64,000 bases of DNA from Eubacteriales bacterium. Its GTDB lineage: Bacteria > Bacillota > Clostridia > Oscillospirales > Oscillospiraceae. The notes below the pieces were generated by a model. The model was not told the origin of the DNA, ran no database searches, and worked only from the letters and a program-made list of their open reading frames with translations. Each line of letters begins with the position of its first letter. The first letter of the stretch is position 1. The translations under genes and the position numbers were made by a program. Positions 25,652 through 35,774 of the stretch are shown here, piece after piece. The stretch is taken from the NCBI GenBank assembly GCA_030539285.1, contig JAUNSH010000002.1, positions 1 through 64,000 on the forward strand, given 5' to 3'.

Positions 25652-27001
25652 ATGAACAGTTTTATCGTGGAAGAAAAACAGGAGATCCCTGTATACGCCG
25701 AAGCGGATGTTCTGGTTGTTGGCGGCGGTCCCGCGGGACTGTGCGCCGCTGTCAGCGCGGCAAGATGCGGCGCGAAGGTTGTCCTGATGGAACGCTACGG
25801 CTACCTGGGCGGCATGGCGACCGGCGGCTTCGTGCTTCTGCTGGACTGCCTGTGTGACGGCAAGGGCAATCTGGTCATTAAGGGTCTGGTGGAGGAGATT
25901 ATCGAGCGTCTGAGAAAAGTTGACGGCATCATCGAACCTCCCAAGGAAGTTTGGGGAAGCGATAACATCGAGCAGATTATGAAATGGCGCCGTTACGGCT
26001 CCACCGGCGGCGAGGATAAGATCGTTCGTTACAGCCCCGTTCTGGACCCCGAAATGATGAAGTGCGTGGCAAACGACCTGGCAAGAGAGGCTGGCGTCCA
26101 GCTCCTGTTCCACGCCTGGTTCTCCAAAACCTATGTGGAAGACGGCGCCGTGAAGGGCGCGATTTTCGATTCCAAGTCCGGCCGTCTGGCAGTACTGGCA
26201 AAGACCACCATCGACTGCACCGGTGACGGCGACGTATTTGCTTCCGCCGGTGAAGATTTCCGGATCGGAAATCTGCCTCTGGGCCTGGTATTCCGGGTGG
26301 GCAACGTAGATTGCGAGCGTGCTGAGCAGTATCTGGAGGACCCCGCCACCGGCAAGAAGATCAACGACGATCTCAAGGCTTTGGGCGGCATCCGGGGCGG
26401 CTACAGCTTCGGCGAGCTTCCCCAGGGCTTCTACATGCGGAGCAGCATCGATAACGTTGTGTGGTTTAATAACACCACCGCAGGCAGTTCCATTGATATC
26501 CGGGATCTTGCCAAGGTGGAAGTGGAGACCCGTGACGCAATGCTCAAGACGCTGGCCTACTTCCGGGAGAACGTCCCCGGCTTTGAAAAGGCCGTCGTTA
26601 TGGACACTTCTCCCCAGCTGGGCGTCAGAAGCAGCCGTATGCTGGATGGTGAGTACATCATCACCCGCAAGGAACTTCACGCCGGTGCCCATTACGAAGA
26701 CCGCGTCGTGGTAGCGCAGCCGCCTTACCGTCAGTTCAATGCCAACGACCCGCTGAAGGAAATCCCCTACCGTTGCTTCCTGCCGAAGAAGAACAAGGGC
26801 CTTCTGGTCTGCGGACGCTGCCTGTCAGGAGACTGGGGTGCCATCGAAATGCTTCGTGTCATCCCCACCGCCATGCTGATGGGTCAGGCCTGCGGCACTG
26901 CCGCCGCCATCGCCGCCGCGAAGGGCATTGATGTCAAGCAGGTGGACGCGAAGGAAATCCGCGCGTCCCTGCGTGAGCAGAATGTTTACATCCCCGAATA
27001 A
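25652..27001 (+). CDS. FAD-dependent oxidoreductase (FAD_oxidored family)
   Basis: The 449-residue flavoprotein has the dinucleotide-binding motif VVGGGPAGLCAAVSAAR (residues about 23-39). The following GGMATGG segment is typical of the FAD_oxidored family, and there is a late CGRCLSGDWGAIEMLRV motif with the second nucleotide contact. No signal peptide is visible. It opens the operon that continues with a MaoC dehydratase and a CoA-transferase, so it may oxidise or reduce the carbon chain of a CoA-linked or free acid. The ATG at 25652 is preferred over the TTG at 25643, which is too close to the ribosome site. Confidence 0.87.
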   Translation: MNSFIVEEKQEIPVYAEADVLVVGGGPAGLCAAVSAARCGAKVVLMERYGYLGGMATGGFVLLLDCLCDGKGNLVIKGLVEEIIERLRKVDGIIEPPKEVWGSDNIEQIMKWRRYGSTGGEDKIVRYSPVLDPEMMKCVANDLAREAGVQLLFHAWFSKTYVEDGAVKGAIFDSKSGRLAVLAKTTIDCTGDGDVFASAGEDFRIGNLPLGLVFRVGNVDCERAEQYLEDPATGKKINDDLKALGGIRGGYSFGELPQGFYMRSSIDNVVWFNNTTAGSSIDIRDLAKVEVETRDAMLKTLAYFRENVPGFEKAVVMDTSPQLGVRSSRMLDGEYIITRKELHAGAHYEDRVVVAQPPYRQFNANDPLKEIPYRCFLPKKNKGLLVCGRCLSGDWGAIEMLRVIPTAMLMGQACGTAAAIAAAKGIDVKQVDAKEIRASLREQNVYIPE

Positions 27002-27038
27002 TACTTCACAGTGCGTACTATAGAAAGGATTGATCGAT

Positions 27039-27524
27039 ATGCCCGGATATAAGTATTTTGAGGATTATACCATTGGTCAGAAGCAGACCACCAGCGGCCG
27101 CACCATGACCGAGGCGGACATCCGCCTGTTCATTGGCTGTTCCGACAATACCCATCCCGTCCATGTGGATGCCCAGTACTGCGAGAAGCATCCTTCTGTG
27201 ACCGGCTGCATCCTTCAGGGCGACTTGATCCTTGGCGTTGCCGACGGCTTCTTCGCCAAGGAGATCACGCCCAGCAAAGTCCCCTCCATCCACTATGGCA
27301 TGGACAAGGTCCGCTTCGTCAAACCTACCTACCCCGGTGATACCGTCCACTGTGAGACAGAGGTCGTGGGCCAAGATATCAAGAACGAGCAGTTCGGTGT
27401 GGTCACATGGAATGTCAATGTCCTCAACCAGAGAGGAGAGACCGTCATCTTCTATGTGGACAAGCAGTATATCGGCCGCCGAAGCTTCTTCGGTTCCGAC
27501 AGCGACCCGAAGGATGAGGACTGA
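27039..27524 (+). CDS. MaoC-family (hotdog-fold) dehydratase
   Basis: This 161-residue protein has the R-hydratase/MaoC pattern: YFEDYTIGQ, SGRTMTEADI, and the catalytic NTHPVHVD segment, where Asp and His activate water. It would add or remove water from an enoyl-CoA or related thioester. It lies between the flavoprotein and the CoA-transferase, with three bases before the latter, in a single operon. The ATG at 27039 follows gaaagga. Confidence 0.9.
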   Translation: MPGYKYFEDYTIGQKQTTSGRTMTEADIRLFIGCSDNTHPVHVDAQYCEKHPSVTGCILQGDLILGVADGFFAKEITPSKVPSIHYGMDKVRFVKPTYPGDTVHCETEVVGQDIKNEQFGVVTWNVNVLNQRGETVIFYVDKQYIGRRSFFGSDSDPKDED

Positions 27525-27527
27525 TTT

Positions 27528-28724
27528 ATGGCAGGCGCACTTGACGGCGTAAAGATCCTGGGATTTACCCACTTTGCTCAAGGCCCCTTCGCCCTGCAGC
27601 TGCTGGGCGACCTGGGTGCGGAGGTCATCAACATCGAGCGTCAGGGAAGCGGTGATTTTAACCGCCATTTCCAGCAGCTGGACAATCTGGGCGGCGAAGG
27701 CGTTTTCTTCCTGGCCATGAACCGCAACAAACGGAGTATGTCCCTGAACCTGAAGGCGCCGGAATCCCGGGAGATCGTGGAAAAGCTGATCGCGCAGTCT
27801 GATGTTATCATGACGAACTACCGGGCTGGAGCACTGGACCGGCTGGGCTTCGGCTTTGAGCAAGCTAAAAAAATCAATCCCAAAATCGTTTTCTGCGAGG
27901 CTCTGGGCTACGGCAGCTCCGGTCCCTATGCCTCTCTTCCCGGTCAGGACCTGCTGGCTCAGGCGCTGTCCGGCCTGACGACGATGATCGGTCCGGACGA
28001 AGGCGGCCGACCGGTGGCTGGCGGCATCTACGAGGTGGATGTGTATGGCTCCCTGATGCTGGTGATCGGTATGCTGTCCGCCCTGTATTACGCGAAGCAG
28101 ACAGGAATTGGCCAGAAGGTATCCGTGGATCTGCTCAGCTCCGGCGTGCATATGCAGTCTCAGGAACTGGCTTATTTCCTCAATTCCGGAAAAGTTCCCC
28201 AGCGTGCTCACAACCACTCAGGCCACGTGCTGCAGGCATCTCCCTACGGTGTTTACAAGACATTGGATGGCTGGATGGTGCTTTCTACCAACGCCGGTGA
28301 TAATCCCAGTCTGCTGGGTGAGCTGATTGGCTCCGACGAGATTGTTCCCTTGATGGCTGACAATGAAGCAAAGATGTCCAACCGGGATCAGCTTCACACC
28401 ATCATCGAGACCCGCCTGGTCCTCCAGCCTACGGAATACTGGATTGAGAAATTCAGAGCTGTTGGCATTTGGTGTGCGAAGGTCAATTCTTACGAAGACC
28501 TGCCCAAGGATCCTCAGATCATCCACAATGGCATCATCAAGGAGATCGAGCATCCAGTTGCCGGTAAATTCAAAGCAATCGGAACGCCCATTGAATTCAG
28601 CGAAACTCCCCCCACTATTCGCAGAACGCCCCCGGCTCTGGGCGAACACAACATCGAAATCCTGCGCGAACTGGGATTCAGTGAGCCGGATATTGATCGA
28701 TTCAGCAAAGCCGGTATCTTCTGA
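27528..28724 (+). CDS. CaiB/BaiF-type family III CoA-transferase
   Basis: The 398-residue protein follows family III CoA-transferases throughout: GVKILGFTHFAQGPFALQLL, GADVIN-like segment AEVINIE, NRNKRSMSLNLK, CEALGYGSSGPYA, and the catalytic Asp in YEVDVYGSLM (about 170). It would move CoA between carboxylic acids, activating the imported substrate without ATP. A close paralogue of identical length lies at 38643. No acyl-CoA ligase is encoded nearby, so this enzyme is the likely entry to CoA thioesters. Confidence 0.93.
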   Translation: MAGALDGVKILGFTHFAQGPFALQLLGDLGAEVINIERQGSGDFNRHFQQLDNLGGEGVFFLAMNRNKRSMSLNLKAPESREIVEKLIAQSDVIMTNYRAGALDRLGFGFEQAKKINPKIVFCEALGYGSSGPYASLPGQDLLAQALSGLTTMIGPDEGGRPVAGGIYEVDVYGSLMLVIGMLSALYYAKQTGIGQKVSVDLLSSGVHMQSQELAYFLNSGKVPQRAHNHSGHVLQASPYGVYKTLDGWMVLSTNAGDNPSLLGELIGSDEIVPLMADNEAKMSNRDQLHTIIETRLVLQPTEYWIEKFRAVGIWCAKVNSYEDLPKDPQIIHNGIIKEIEHPVAGKFKAIGTPIEFSETPPTIRRTPPALGEHNIEILRELGFSEPDIDRFSKAGIF

Positions 28725-28781
28725 TATCCAATACCGTATTCATGGCAGCAATGTCTGAAGAAATAACAAGGAGGAAAAAAT

Positions 28782-30020
28782 ATGAAAAAACTAATGGCAA
28801 TGGCAATGGCAACTATCATGGTACTGAGTCTGTTGGCAGGCTGCGGTACCAACAGCGCCGCCCCCGAGGCAACTCAGACTCCCGCAGCGACCCAGGTTCC
28901 CGCGGAAACCCAGGCTCCTGCTGAGTCCACTGCCGATAAGATCGTGATTGGCGGCATCAACGACCTCACCGGTAGCCGTTCCGTCACCGGCAACGCCATC
29001 AACAACGGCGTTACCTTGGCGATTGAAGAGATCAACGCTGCGGGCGGCATCCTGGGCAGACAGATCGAATACATCATCTACGACAACAAGAATGACGGTC
29101 AGGAGACAATCAACGCCTACACCCGTCTGGCCGACGTGGACAAGGCCTCCGCGGTCATCACCACCGATGCCAGCGGCATCTTTATGAGCCTGATCGAGGT
29201 CAGCACCGAGAAGGGTGTCCCCGTTCTGGGCATGCCCTCTGACCCCCGTGCCGTTATGGACACCGAGGGCACCGGCGAAGTGTATCCCTACTGCTTCCTG
29301 ACCGGCCAGTGCAACGCGCCCCAACAGGCAGCTATCATTGCCCAGTATGTGGCAGAGAACACCGATATGAAGAAGGCCGCGCTGTTCTATGACCAGTCCA
29401 ACGCTTACGCCGTGGCCTACATGAACGGCTTCCGTGATTTGTGGACCTCCAAGGGCGGCGAGATCACCATCGAGCAGACCTGCAACTCCACCGATCAGGA
29501 CTTCTCCACGCAGTTATCCAAGATCAAGGCCAGCGGCGCCGAGTTCATCTGCACGCCCAATCCCACCGCTCAGCTGGTCATCATGGTCCAGCAGGCAGCC
29601 CAGCTTGGTCTGAACATTCCTTATGTCGGCGCTCAGGACATGAGTGATCCCTTCCTGTCCCTGCTGGACGATCCCACTGTGGTCAGCAAGGCTTACTTCC
29701 AGTCCTCCGTCTACATGGGTGATCCCAGCTTGGACGACTTCTGCGCCAACTACGAGGCCCGCTTCGGTGAGCCCGCTACCATCAAAGCCGTCAACGGTTA
29801 CGACTCCATGTACATCCTGAAGGCCGCCATCGAAGCCGCCGGCTCCGATGACCGCAATGCCATCAAGAACGCCATGGAAGCCAGCATCAGCAATCTGGAC
29901 CTGTTGTGCACCGACAGCTACACCGAGGACGGCACTACTCACTCCCCCAAGGATTTGGGCATGGCTGTCTATGAGATCACCGATGGTGTCCTGGAGTACA
30001 AGGATTATTTGCAGCCCTGA
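28782..30020 (+). CDS. Branched-chain amino acid-type ABC transporter binding lipoprotein
   Basis: The 412-residue lipoprotein (lipobox LLAGC, Cys21) has a Thr/Pro/Gln-rich linker of about 25 residues. A Leu/Ile/Val-type periplasmic-binding domain (Peripla_BP_6) follows, starting IVIGGINDLTGSRS. Such proteins bind amino acids but also amides, urea and aromatic or short carboxylates. Its position after the CoA-transferase and before the permeases suggests that it captures the acid used by this pathway. Confidence 0.92.
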   Translation: MKKLMAMAMATIMVLSLLAGCGTNSAAPEATQTPAATQVPAETQAPAESTADKIVIGGINDLTGSRSVTGNAINNGVTLAIEEINAAGGILGRQIEYIIYDNKNDGQETINAYTRLADVDKASAVITTDASGIFMSLIEVSTEKGVPVLGMPSDPRAVMDTEGTGEVYPYCFLTGQCNAPQQAAIIAQYVAENTDMKKAALFYDQSNAYAVAYMNGFRDLWTSKGGEITIEQTCNSTDQDFSTQLSKIKASGAEFICTPNPTAQLVIMVQQAAQLGLNIPYVGAQDMSDPFLSLLDDPTVVSKAYFQSSVYMGDPSLDDFCANYEARFGEPATIKAVNGYDSMYILKAAIEAAGSDDRNAIKNAMEASISNLDLLCTDSYTEDGTTHSPKDLGMAVYEITDGVLEYKDYLQP

Positions 30021-30055
30021 GTTTGGATGAATCGTATTCATTAACCACGTCTTTC

Positions 30056-30090
30056 AGCGGTAAGGTGCAGGGAAACCGCACCTTACCGCT
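30056..30090 (+). terminator. Hairpin between binding protein and permease genes
   Basis: A 13-bp perfect stem (agcggtaaggtgc with its complement) has a nine-base loop, no strong T tract, and lies 35 bases after the stop. It probably lowers read-through to the permeases or protects the upstream message. Confidence 0.7.
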
Positions 30091-30118
30091 CATTTGGTTC
30101 ATTTGAAAGGACGAAACA

Positions 30119-31003
30119 ATGACATATTACTACATTCAGCTGATTATAAACGGCATCGCTCTCGGCTCGGTCTATTCTCTGATTGCGCTGGGCTTTACCT
30201 TGATTTTCAGCGTCCTGAAATTTTCTAACTTCTCCCACGGCGGTGTCATGGTTGTCTCTGCCTACTTCGCGTATATCGTCTGCAAAAACTGGAATCTGGG
30301 CTTTGTCCCCATGATCCTTGTTACCGTTATATTCGGTGGCCTGCTGTCCTGTTTGGCACAGCTGATCGGTTTTGAGCGGCTGCGCAGGACTAAGGGCAGT
30401 TCCATGCTGTTCTTCGTTTCTTCCTCCAACCTCGGCACTCTTCTTCAGAACATCGTCATCCTGATGTTTGCTTCCAGCTATTATTCCTATCCCGCCTTCT
30501 TCTCCAAAAGCTATTTCCAGATCACCGAAAACCTGACCATCGCGGTCACCGACATGATCATGCTGGGGCTGTCCGCGGCAGGCATTCTGATTCTGATGTA
30601 CATTCTATACAAAACCCGCATGGGTATTTCCATCCGCGCCCTGTCCATGGACAGCGACACCGCCAAGCTCATGGGCATCAATGTCTCTTTGGTGATGGCA
30701 CTGACCTTCTTCATATCCGGTATGCTCGCAGCCATTGCGGGTGTGCTGTGCGGCATGAAGTTCCTGCTTTATCCCCAGTTGAAAGACTTGGTCATGAAGG
30801 GAATGACCGCCTCTATTTTGGGCGGACTGGGCAACATCAGCGGCGCACTGTATGGTGGCATTCTGCTTGGCCTTCTGGAAGTTTTTATGACTAGTTTCGT
30901 CGGTTCCAGTCTGCAGCCTGCCTGCACCTTCCTGTTTGCCATTATCTTCCTGATCTTCCGTCCTCAGGGAATCAGTGGCAAATTTGTCAAGGAAAAAGTC
31001 TAA
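30119..31003 (+). CDS. Liv-type ABC transporter permease (LivH family)
   Basis: The 294-residue membrane protein shows LivH hallmarks: ALGFTLIFSVLKFSNFSHGG near the N-terminus, RTRMGISIRA-like segment KTRMGISIRALSMD and the coupling segment GMTASILGGLGNISGA. About eight helices are predicted. It forms the transport channel with the LivM-type protein that follows. Confidence 0.93.
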   Translation: MTYYYIQLIINGIALGSVYSLIALGFTLIFSVLKFSNFSHGGVMVVSAYFAYIVCKNWNLGFVPMILVTVIFGGLLSCLAQLIGFERLRRTKGSSMLFFVSSSNLGTLLQNIVILMFASSYYSYPAFFSKSYFQITENLTIAVTDMIMLGLSAAGILILMYILYKTRMGISIRALSMDSDTAKLMGINVSLVMALTFFISGMLAAIAGVLCGMKFLLYPQLKDLVMKGMTASILGGLGNISGALYGGILLGLLEVFMTSFVGSSLQPACTFLFAIIFLIFRPQGISGKFVKEKV

Positions 31004-31016
31004 GGAGGATGATGAG

Positions 31017-31901
31017 ATGAGTTATACAGCGACAGTCATTCTCAACGTGTTGATTACGATGGTGGCAGTCATTTCCATGTATGTCCTTATGGGTCTGACC
31101 GGCATCTTCTCCATGGGGCAGGCATCCTTCATGTGCATCGGTGCCTACGCCGTTGGCATTCTCGCAACCAAGTTCAACTTTCCCTTCCTCCCTTCTGTGA
31201 TCATTGCCATTTCCGTCGGCATGCTGTCCGCTTTTCTTGTGGGCATTCCCATCATGAAACTGCGCGGAGACTACGTGGCAATGATAACATTGGCGTTTGG
31301 CGAGGCCATAGTCGCCGTACTGAACACATTCAGCAACGTGACCGGCGGCGCCATGGGCATCAACCGCATCCCCAGAGATATCAACCTTCCCATTAGCTTT
31401 GTGATTGTTTTTCTCGTGGTCTTTTTGGTGCTGAATTTCAAAAATTCCAAGTTCGGCCGTCAGTGCATCGCAGTAAAGAACGATCCCATCTCTGCGGCTT
31501 CCATGGGCATCAACGTTACCCGGATCAAGATGACCGCATTTGTATTCTCCGGCGGTCTCACCGCCCTTTCCGGCGCAATGGTTGCCTACGCTACGTCCTT
31601 TATCGATCCCAATTCTTTCGGCTCTGCCAAGTCCATTGAATGGATCAGCATCGTGTTCGTCGGCGGTATCAACAGTCTGTCTGGCTCCGTGGTGATGGCG
31701 GCACTGTTCAGCATACTGACCGAGGCGCTGCGTACCGCCAGCAACCTGCGCACTCTGATCCAGTGCGTTATCATCTTGCTGATCATCAACTTTGTCCCCA
31801 ACGGCCTGTTCGGAGAACACGAATTCAAGGATATCTTCCTGTGGCTGAAAAAGAAAGTCGTTGGCCGAGGCAGAAAAACCATGAAGGAGGCAGAAAAATG
31901 A
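31017..31901 (+). CDS. Liv-type ABC transporter permease (LivM family)
   Basis: The 294-residue permease has MGLTGIFSMGQASFMCIGAY, the LivM signature following the first helix, and LRGDYVAMITLAFGE. A late EWISIVFVGGINSLSGS coupling region is also present. The ATG at 31017 follows taaggagg. Its stop overlaps the start of the ATPase gene by four bases. Confidence 0.93.
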   Translation: MSYTATVILNVLITMVAVISMYVLMGLTGIFSMGQASFMCIGAYAVGILATKFNFPFLPSVIIAISVGMLSAFLVGIPIMKLRGDYVAMITLAFGEAIVAVLNTFSNVTGGAMGINRIPRDINLPISFVIVFLVVFLVLNFKNSKFGRQCIAVKNDPISAASMGINVTRIKMTAFVFSGGLTALSGAMVAYATSFIDPNSFGSAKSIEWISIVFVGGINSLSGSVVMAALFSILTEALRTASNLRTLIQCVIILLIINFVPNGLFGEHEFKDIFLWLKKKVVGRGRKTMKEAEK

Positions 31902-32677
31902 GCAGTATCCTTACCTGTCAGGATGTCTCCATCAACTTCGGCGGTGTCAAGGCCGTTCAGAATGTTTCTCTGGAAATTCAAAAGGGTTCCGTAACCAGCA
32001 TCATCGGCCCCAACGGCGCGGGCAAGACAACCTTCTTCAACATTATTTCCGGCGTCTATAAGCCCACCAGCGGCAAGGTCCTGTTCGATGGCGACGATAT
32101 CACCAATTTGTCCCAGCACGAGGTTTCCCGACTGGGCATGGCCCGCACGTTCCAGAATATCCGCCTTTTCTCCCAGCTAGATAATGTCCGGAATGTACAG
32201 TCCGCGCTGGATGCCCGGGCAAACTACACGATGCTCGAGGCGATCCTGGGCCTGCCCAGAAAGCGCGTGGAGGACCGCAGGAACTTCGAGATTGCCATGG
32301 AATGCCTGGATCTGGTTGGCCTGAAGGAATTTGCCTATGACCGCCCCGGCAGCCTGCCCTACGGTATGCAGCGAAAGGTGGAGCTTGCCAGAGCGCTGTC
32401 CTCCAATCCCAAGCTGCTGCTTCTGGACGAGCCGGCCGCCGGCCTGAACCCCGTCGAGGTCGAGGACTTCATCCAGCTGCTGCGGCGGATCAAGGATCAG
32501 AGAGATCTGACTATTCTGCTGATCGAGCACCGGCTGAAGGTGGTCACCACTCTGTCCGATGAAGTGTTCGTGCTGAACTTCGGCGAGCTGCTGACCCACG
32601 GCACGCCCGAGGAAGTCCAGAGCAACCCCAAGGTCATCGAAGCCTATATGGGCGAAGATGAGGAAGAGGAGGAATGA
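31898..32677 (+). CDS. Liv-type ABC transporter ATP-binding protein (LivG family)
   Basis: This 259-residue ATPase has Walker A (GPNGAGKTT) and the LivG motif ARTFQNIRLF. The signature region is shortened to LPYGMQRKVE, as is normal for LivG, with Walker B LLLDEPAAGLNP and the H-loop in LLIEHRLKVV. An aaggagg ribosome site precedes the ATG, which overlaps the LivM stop. Confidence 0.94.
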   Translation: MSSILTCQDVSINFGGVKAVQNVSLEIQKGSVTSIIGPNGAGKTTFFNIISGVYKPTSGKVLFDGDDITNLSQHEVSRLGMARTFQNIRLFSQLDNVRNVQSALDARANYTMLEAILGLPRKRVEDRRNFEIAMECLDLVGLKEFAYDRPGSLPYGMQRKVELARALSSNPKLLLLDEPAAGLNPVEVEDFIQLLRRIKDQRDLTILLIEHRLKVVTTLSDEVFVLNFGELLTHGTPEEVQSNPKVIEAYMGEDEEEEE

Positions 32678-32680
32678 GCC

Positions 32681-33376
<696 letters not shown>

Positions 33377-33379
33377 CCT

Positions 33380-34465
33380 ATGAAAACGATTTATCAAGTG
33401 GGCATCGTCGGCTGTGGAATGATCTCGGAAATCTACATCCAGAATATCCAGACTCTCTTTTCCGACGCGCTGGCAGTCCGGGGCGTATTCGACCAGAATC
33501 AGGAAAATGTCCGGCGGCGGGCAGAGCAGTTTGCTCTGCCGTGCCGCTACAGCACCATGGAGCAGATGCTGCAGGATCCCCTGATCGACATTGTGCTGGA
33601 TCTGTGTCCGCCAGCGGCTCATTATAGTGTGAACCGTCAGGCGCTGGAAGCCGGGAAGCACGTGTACAGTGAAAAGCCGCTGGCTGCCACCTTTGACCAG
33701 GGCCAGCATCTGGTAGAGCTGGCCCGGCAAAAGGGGGTGCGGCTGGGGTGCTCTCCGGATGTTCCCCTTGGTTCCATGATCCAGACCGCGAGAAAACTGG
33801 TGGAAGACGGCGCCATTGGGCGGGTCGTCGGCGCCACAGCGAACCTCATCAAGCAGGGCGTGGAGACCTGGCATCCCAATCCGAACTTTTTGTATCAGCC
33901 GGGCGGCGGTCCTCTGATGGATATGGGTCCGTACTACCTGACAGCGCTGCTGCACATTGTTGGTCCCTTCGCGTCCGTGTCCGCCATGGACGCCATCTCT
34001 TTTCCGACACGCCGCATCACATCCGAACCTCACTACGGCGAGATCATTCAGGTGAACGTCCCCACCTATGTGAACGCGCTTCTTCAGTTCACCAGCGGCG
34101 CGCTGGCGACTTTTACGGCGACCTTCGATGTCTGGAACTCCAAGCTCCCCTACCTGGAGATCTACGGAGAAACCGGTTCTATTCTGGTATCCGACCCCAA
34201 CCGCTTTGGCGGTCCGGTCATGTTGGCAAAACCCGGAAGCACCTACGAGCAGGTTCCGGTCCGCTTCCCTTACGGCGACAACAGCCGCGGGCTGGGGCTG
34301 CACGATATGGCAGAGGCCATATCCGGCGGCACAATCCCCAGAGCGGACGGCCAATATGCGCTTCACATTCTGGAAACCATGACCGCCATTTCCACCAGCG
34401 CCCGGGAGGGTGTTCGGATCCAATTGAACACAGCCTGCGGCAAGCCCATGTCCATGCCAGAATGA
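33380..34465 (+). CDS. Gfo/Idh/MocA-family oxidoreductase
   Basis: The 361-residue protein has an N-terminal Rossmann motif (VGIVGCGMISEIY) and the EKPLAAT motif with the catalytic Lys. A C-terminal domain follows, with GGPLMDMGPYYLTALLHI as the substrate-site histidine-like region. Such enzymes oxidise or reduce sugars, inositols or their glycosides with NAD(P). It starts four bases after the LivF stop, so it belongs to the same operon and suggests that a sugar or sugar-acid moiety is handled in the pathway. Confidence 0.9.
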   Translation: MKTIYQVGIVGCGMISEIYIQNIQTLFSDALAVRGVFDQNQENVRRRAEQFALPCRYSTMEQMLQDPLIDIVLDLCPPAAHYSVNRQALEAGKHVYSEKPLAATFDQGQHLVELARQKGVRLGCSPDVPLGSMIQTARKLVEDGAIGRVVGATANLIKQGVETWHPNPNFLYQPGGGPLMDMGPYYLTALLHIVGPFASVSAMDAISFPTRRITSEPHYGEIIQVNVPTYVNALLQFTSGALATFTATFDVWNSKLPYLEIYGETGSILVSDPNRFGGPVMLAKPGSTYEQVPVRFPYGDNSRGLGLHDMAEAISGGTIPRADGQYALHILETMTAISTSAREGVRIQLNTACGKPMSMPE

Positions 34466-34481
34466 AAGAGGCAGGTAGGAT

Positions 34482-35701
34482 ATGAACAAAAGCTATTCCT
34501 TACAAGAAACCTTCGCCCCAAATTCCAGCTACCGGGTGTTTCTGGCGTGCGTATTAATCACCGGCCTATCCAGCGGACTTTATAAGGGTATTCTGGACAA
34601 CTACCTGGCAGAAATCGTAAGAATGAGTGAAATGGACCGGGGGGGGTCACAGAATTCTTCCGGGAGATGACCGGGATCCTGCTTGTATTCATTCTTGCAG
34701 TATGCTATATGTTTAGCGCTGAGACGATGTTCAAGTCCGGTGCGCTGATTATTCTACTAGGACTTGGGATTCACTCAGTAATTTCTCCCGGCAGGAATCT
34801 TACAATTCTTGCTATATCCGTTGTGGCTATGGGCGAACATATTCAGCTGGGAATGAAAAGTACACTGTCACTACAATATGCCGTTCCCGGCCACGGCGGC
34901 GCAGCTCAGGGAATCCAAAATTCCGTCAGCCAGATTGGAACCCTGATCGGATTTCTGTCGGTAGCCTTCTTTTTCTCCTTGCCCAGCAAAGAACAGCCTT
35001 ATCGGCTTTTCTTTGCTCTGGCCGCAGTACTTGCAACGTTCAGTTTCGTTGCCTCCCTGAAAATGAGAGGCAGCAGCGAAACGGATAAAAGCAAGCGACG
35101 ATTTTATTTCCGCAGAAAATACAACAGGTATTATATGCTGGAAATGTTCTATGGCGCCCGCAAGCAGGTGTTTCTGACTTTCGGCCCCTACGTACTTATC
35201 CTGTTCTATGGTGCAAATACCGCAACGATCAGCTTGCTATTTGCCATATCTGCGGCAGCCTGCATATTTGCCGCACCATTGGTCGGCAAAATCATTGACT
35301 GGGCTGGTTATAAGACCGTCATGGTTGCCGACACGCTGATTTTGGTTGTGGTATGCTTCTTTTATGGCTTTGCCCATCATATTTTCCCCAGAGACATAGC
35401 TTTTGTCGTATGCTGTGTCAACTATGTTCTTGATGCGGTTATTTCTCTTGCGTCCATGGCCTCAAATAACTATGTACAGGAGCTGTCCGACGGTCCTGAT
35501 GAGACAAAAGCCGCCATTTCCACCGGTGTCTCAATCAACCACGTGATTACCATTTTCATTGCTTTGTTCGGCGGTTGGATATGGCAAACTCTCGGAATTG
35601 AGACATTGTTTATGGTTTCTGCCGCTCTTGGACTGCTCAACAGTGCATATGCTGCAACCATCCAGGCACATCCTGCACAAAAGGAATCAGCGGAATGCTA
35701 A
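34482..35701 (+). pseudogene. MFS transporter split by a frameshift in a G8 tract
   Basis: The first 62 residues (MNKSYSLQETFAPNSSYRVF onward) run out of frame after MSEMDRG. The next frame resumes as a polytopic membrane protein of the major facilitator type, with about ten helices and ending AQKESAEC. Shifting the frame at 34639-34646, a run of eight G, restores MDRG-VTEFFREMTGILLVF, so a tract of six or nine G would give one protein of about 405 residues. It could be a dead gene, an assembly error or a phase-variable switch. It is downstream of the Gfo/Idh gene and may provide a second import route. Confidence 0.8.
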
Positions 35702-35722
35702 AATCGCATTCCGCTGATCCTT
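35686..35722. terminator. Hairpin at the end of the MFS gene
   Basis: A perfect 13-bp stem (atcagcggaatgc 35686-35698 with 35706-35718) overlaps the last codons of the MFS frame and is followed by cctttagg. It sits between converging genes and could end transcripts from both sides. Confidence 0.72.
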
Positions 35723-35774
35723 TAGGAAAAGGGTTCAACTCCAAGGAGTGTAGGGATATCCATATCAGTGCAGG

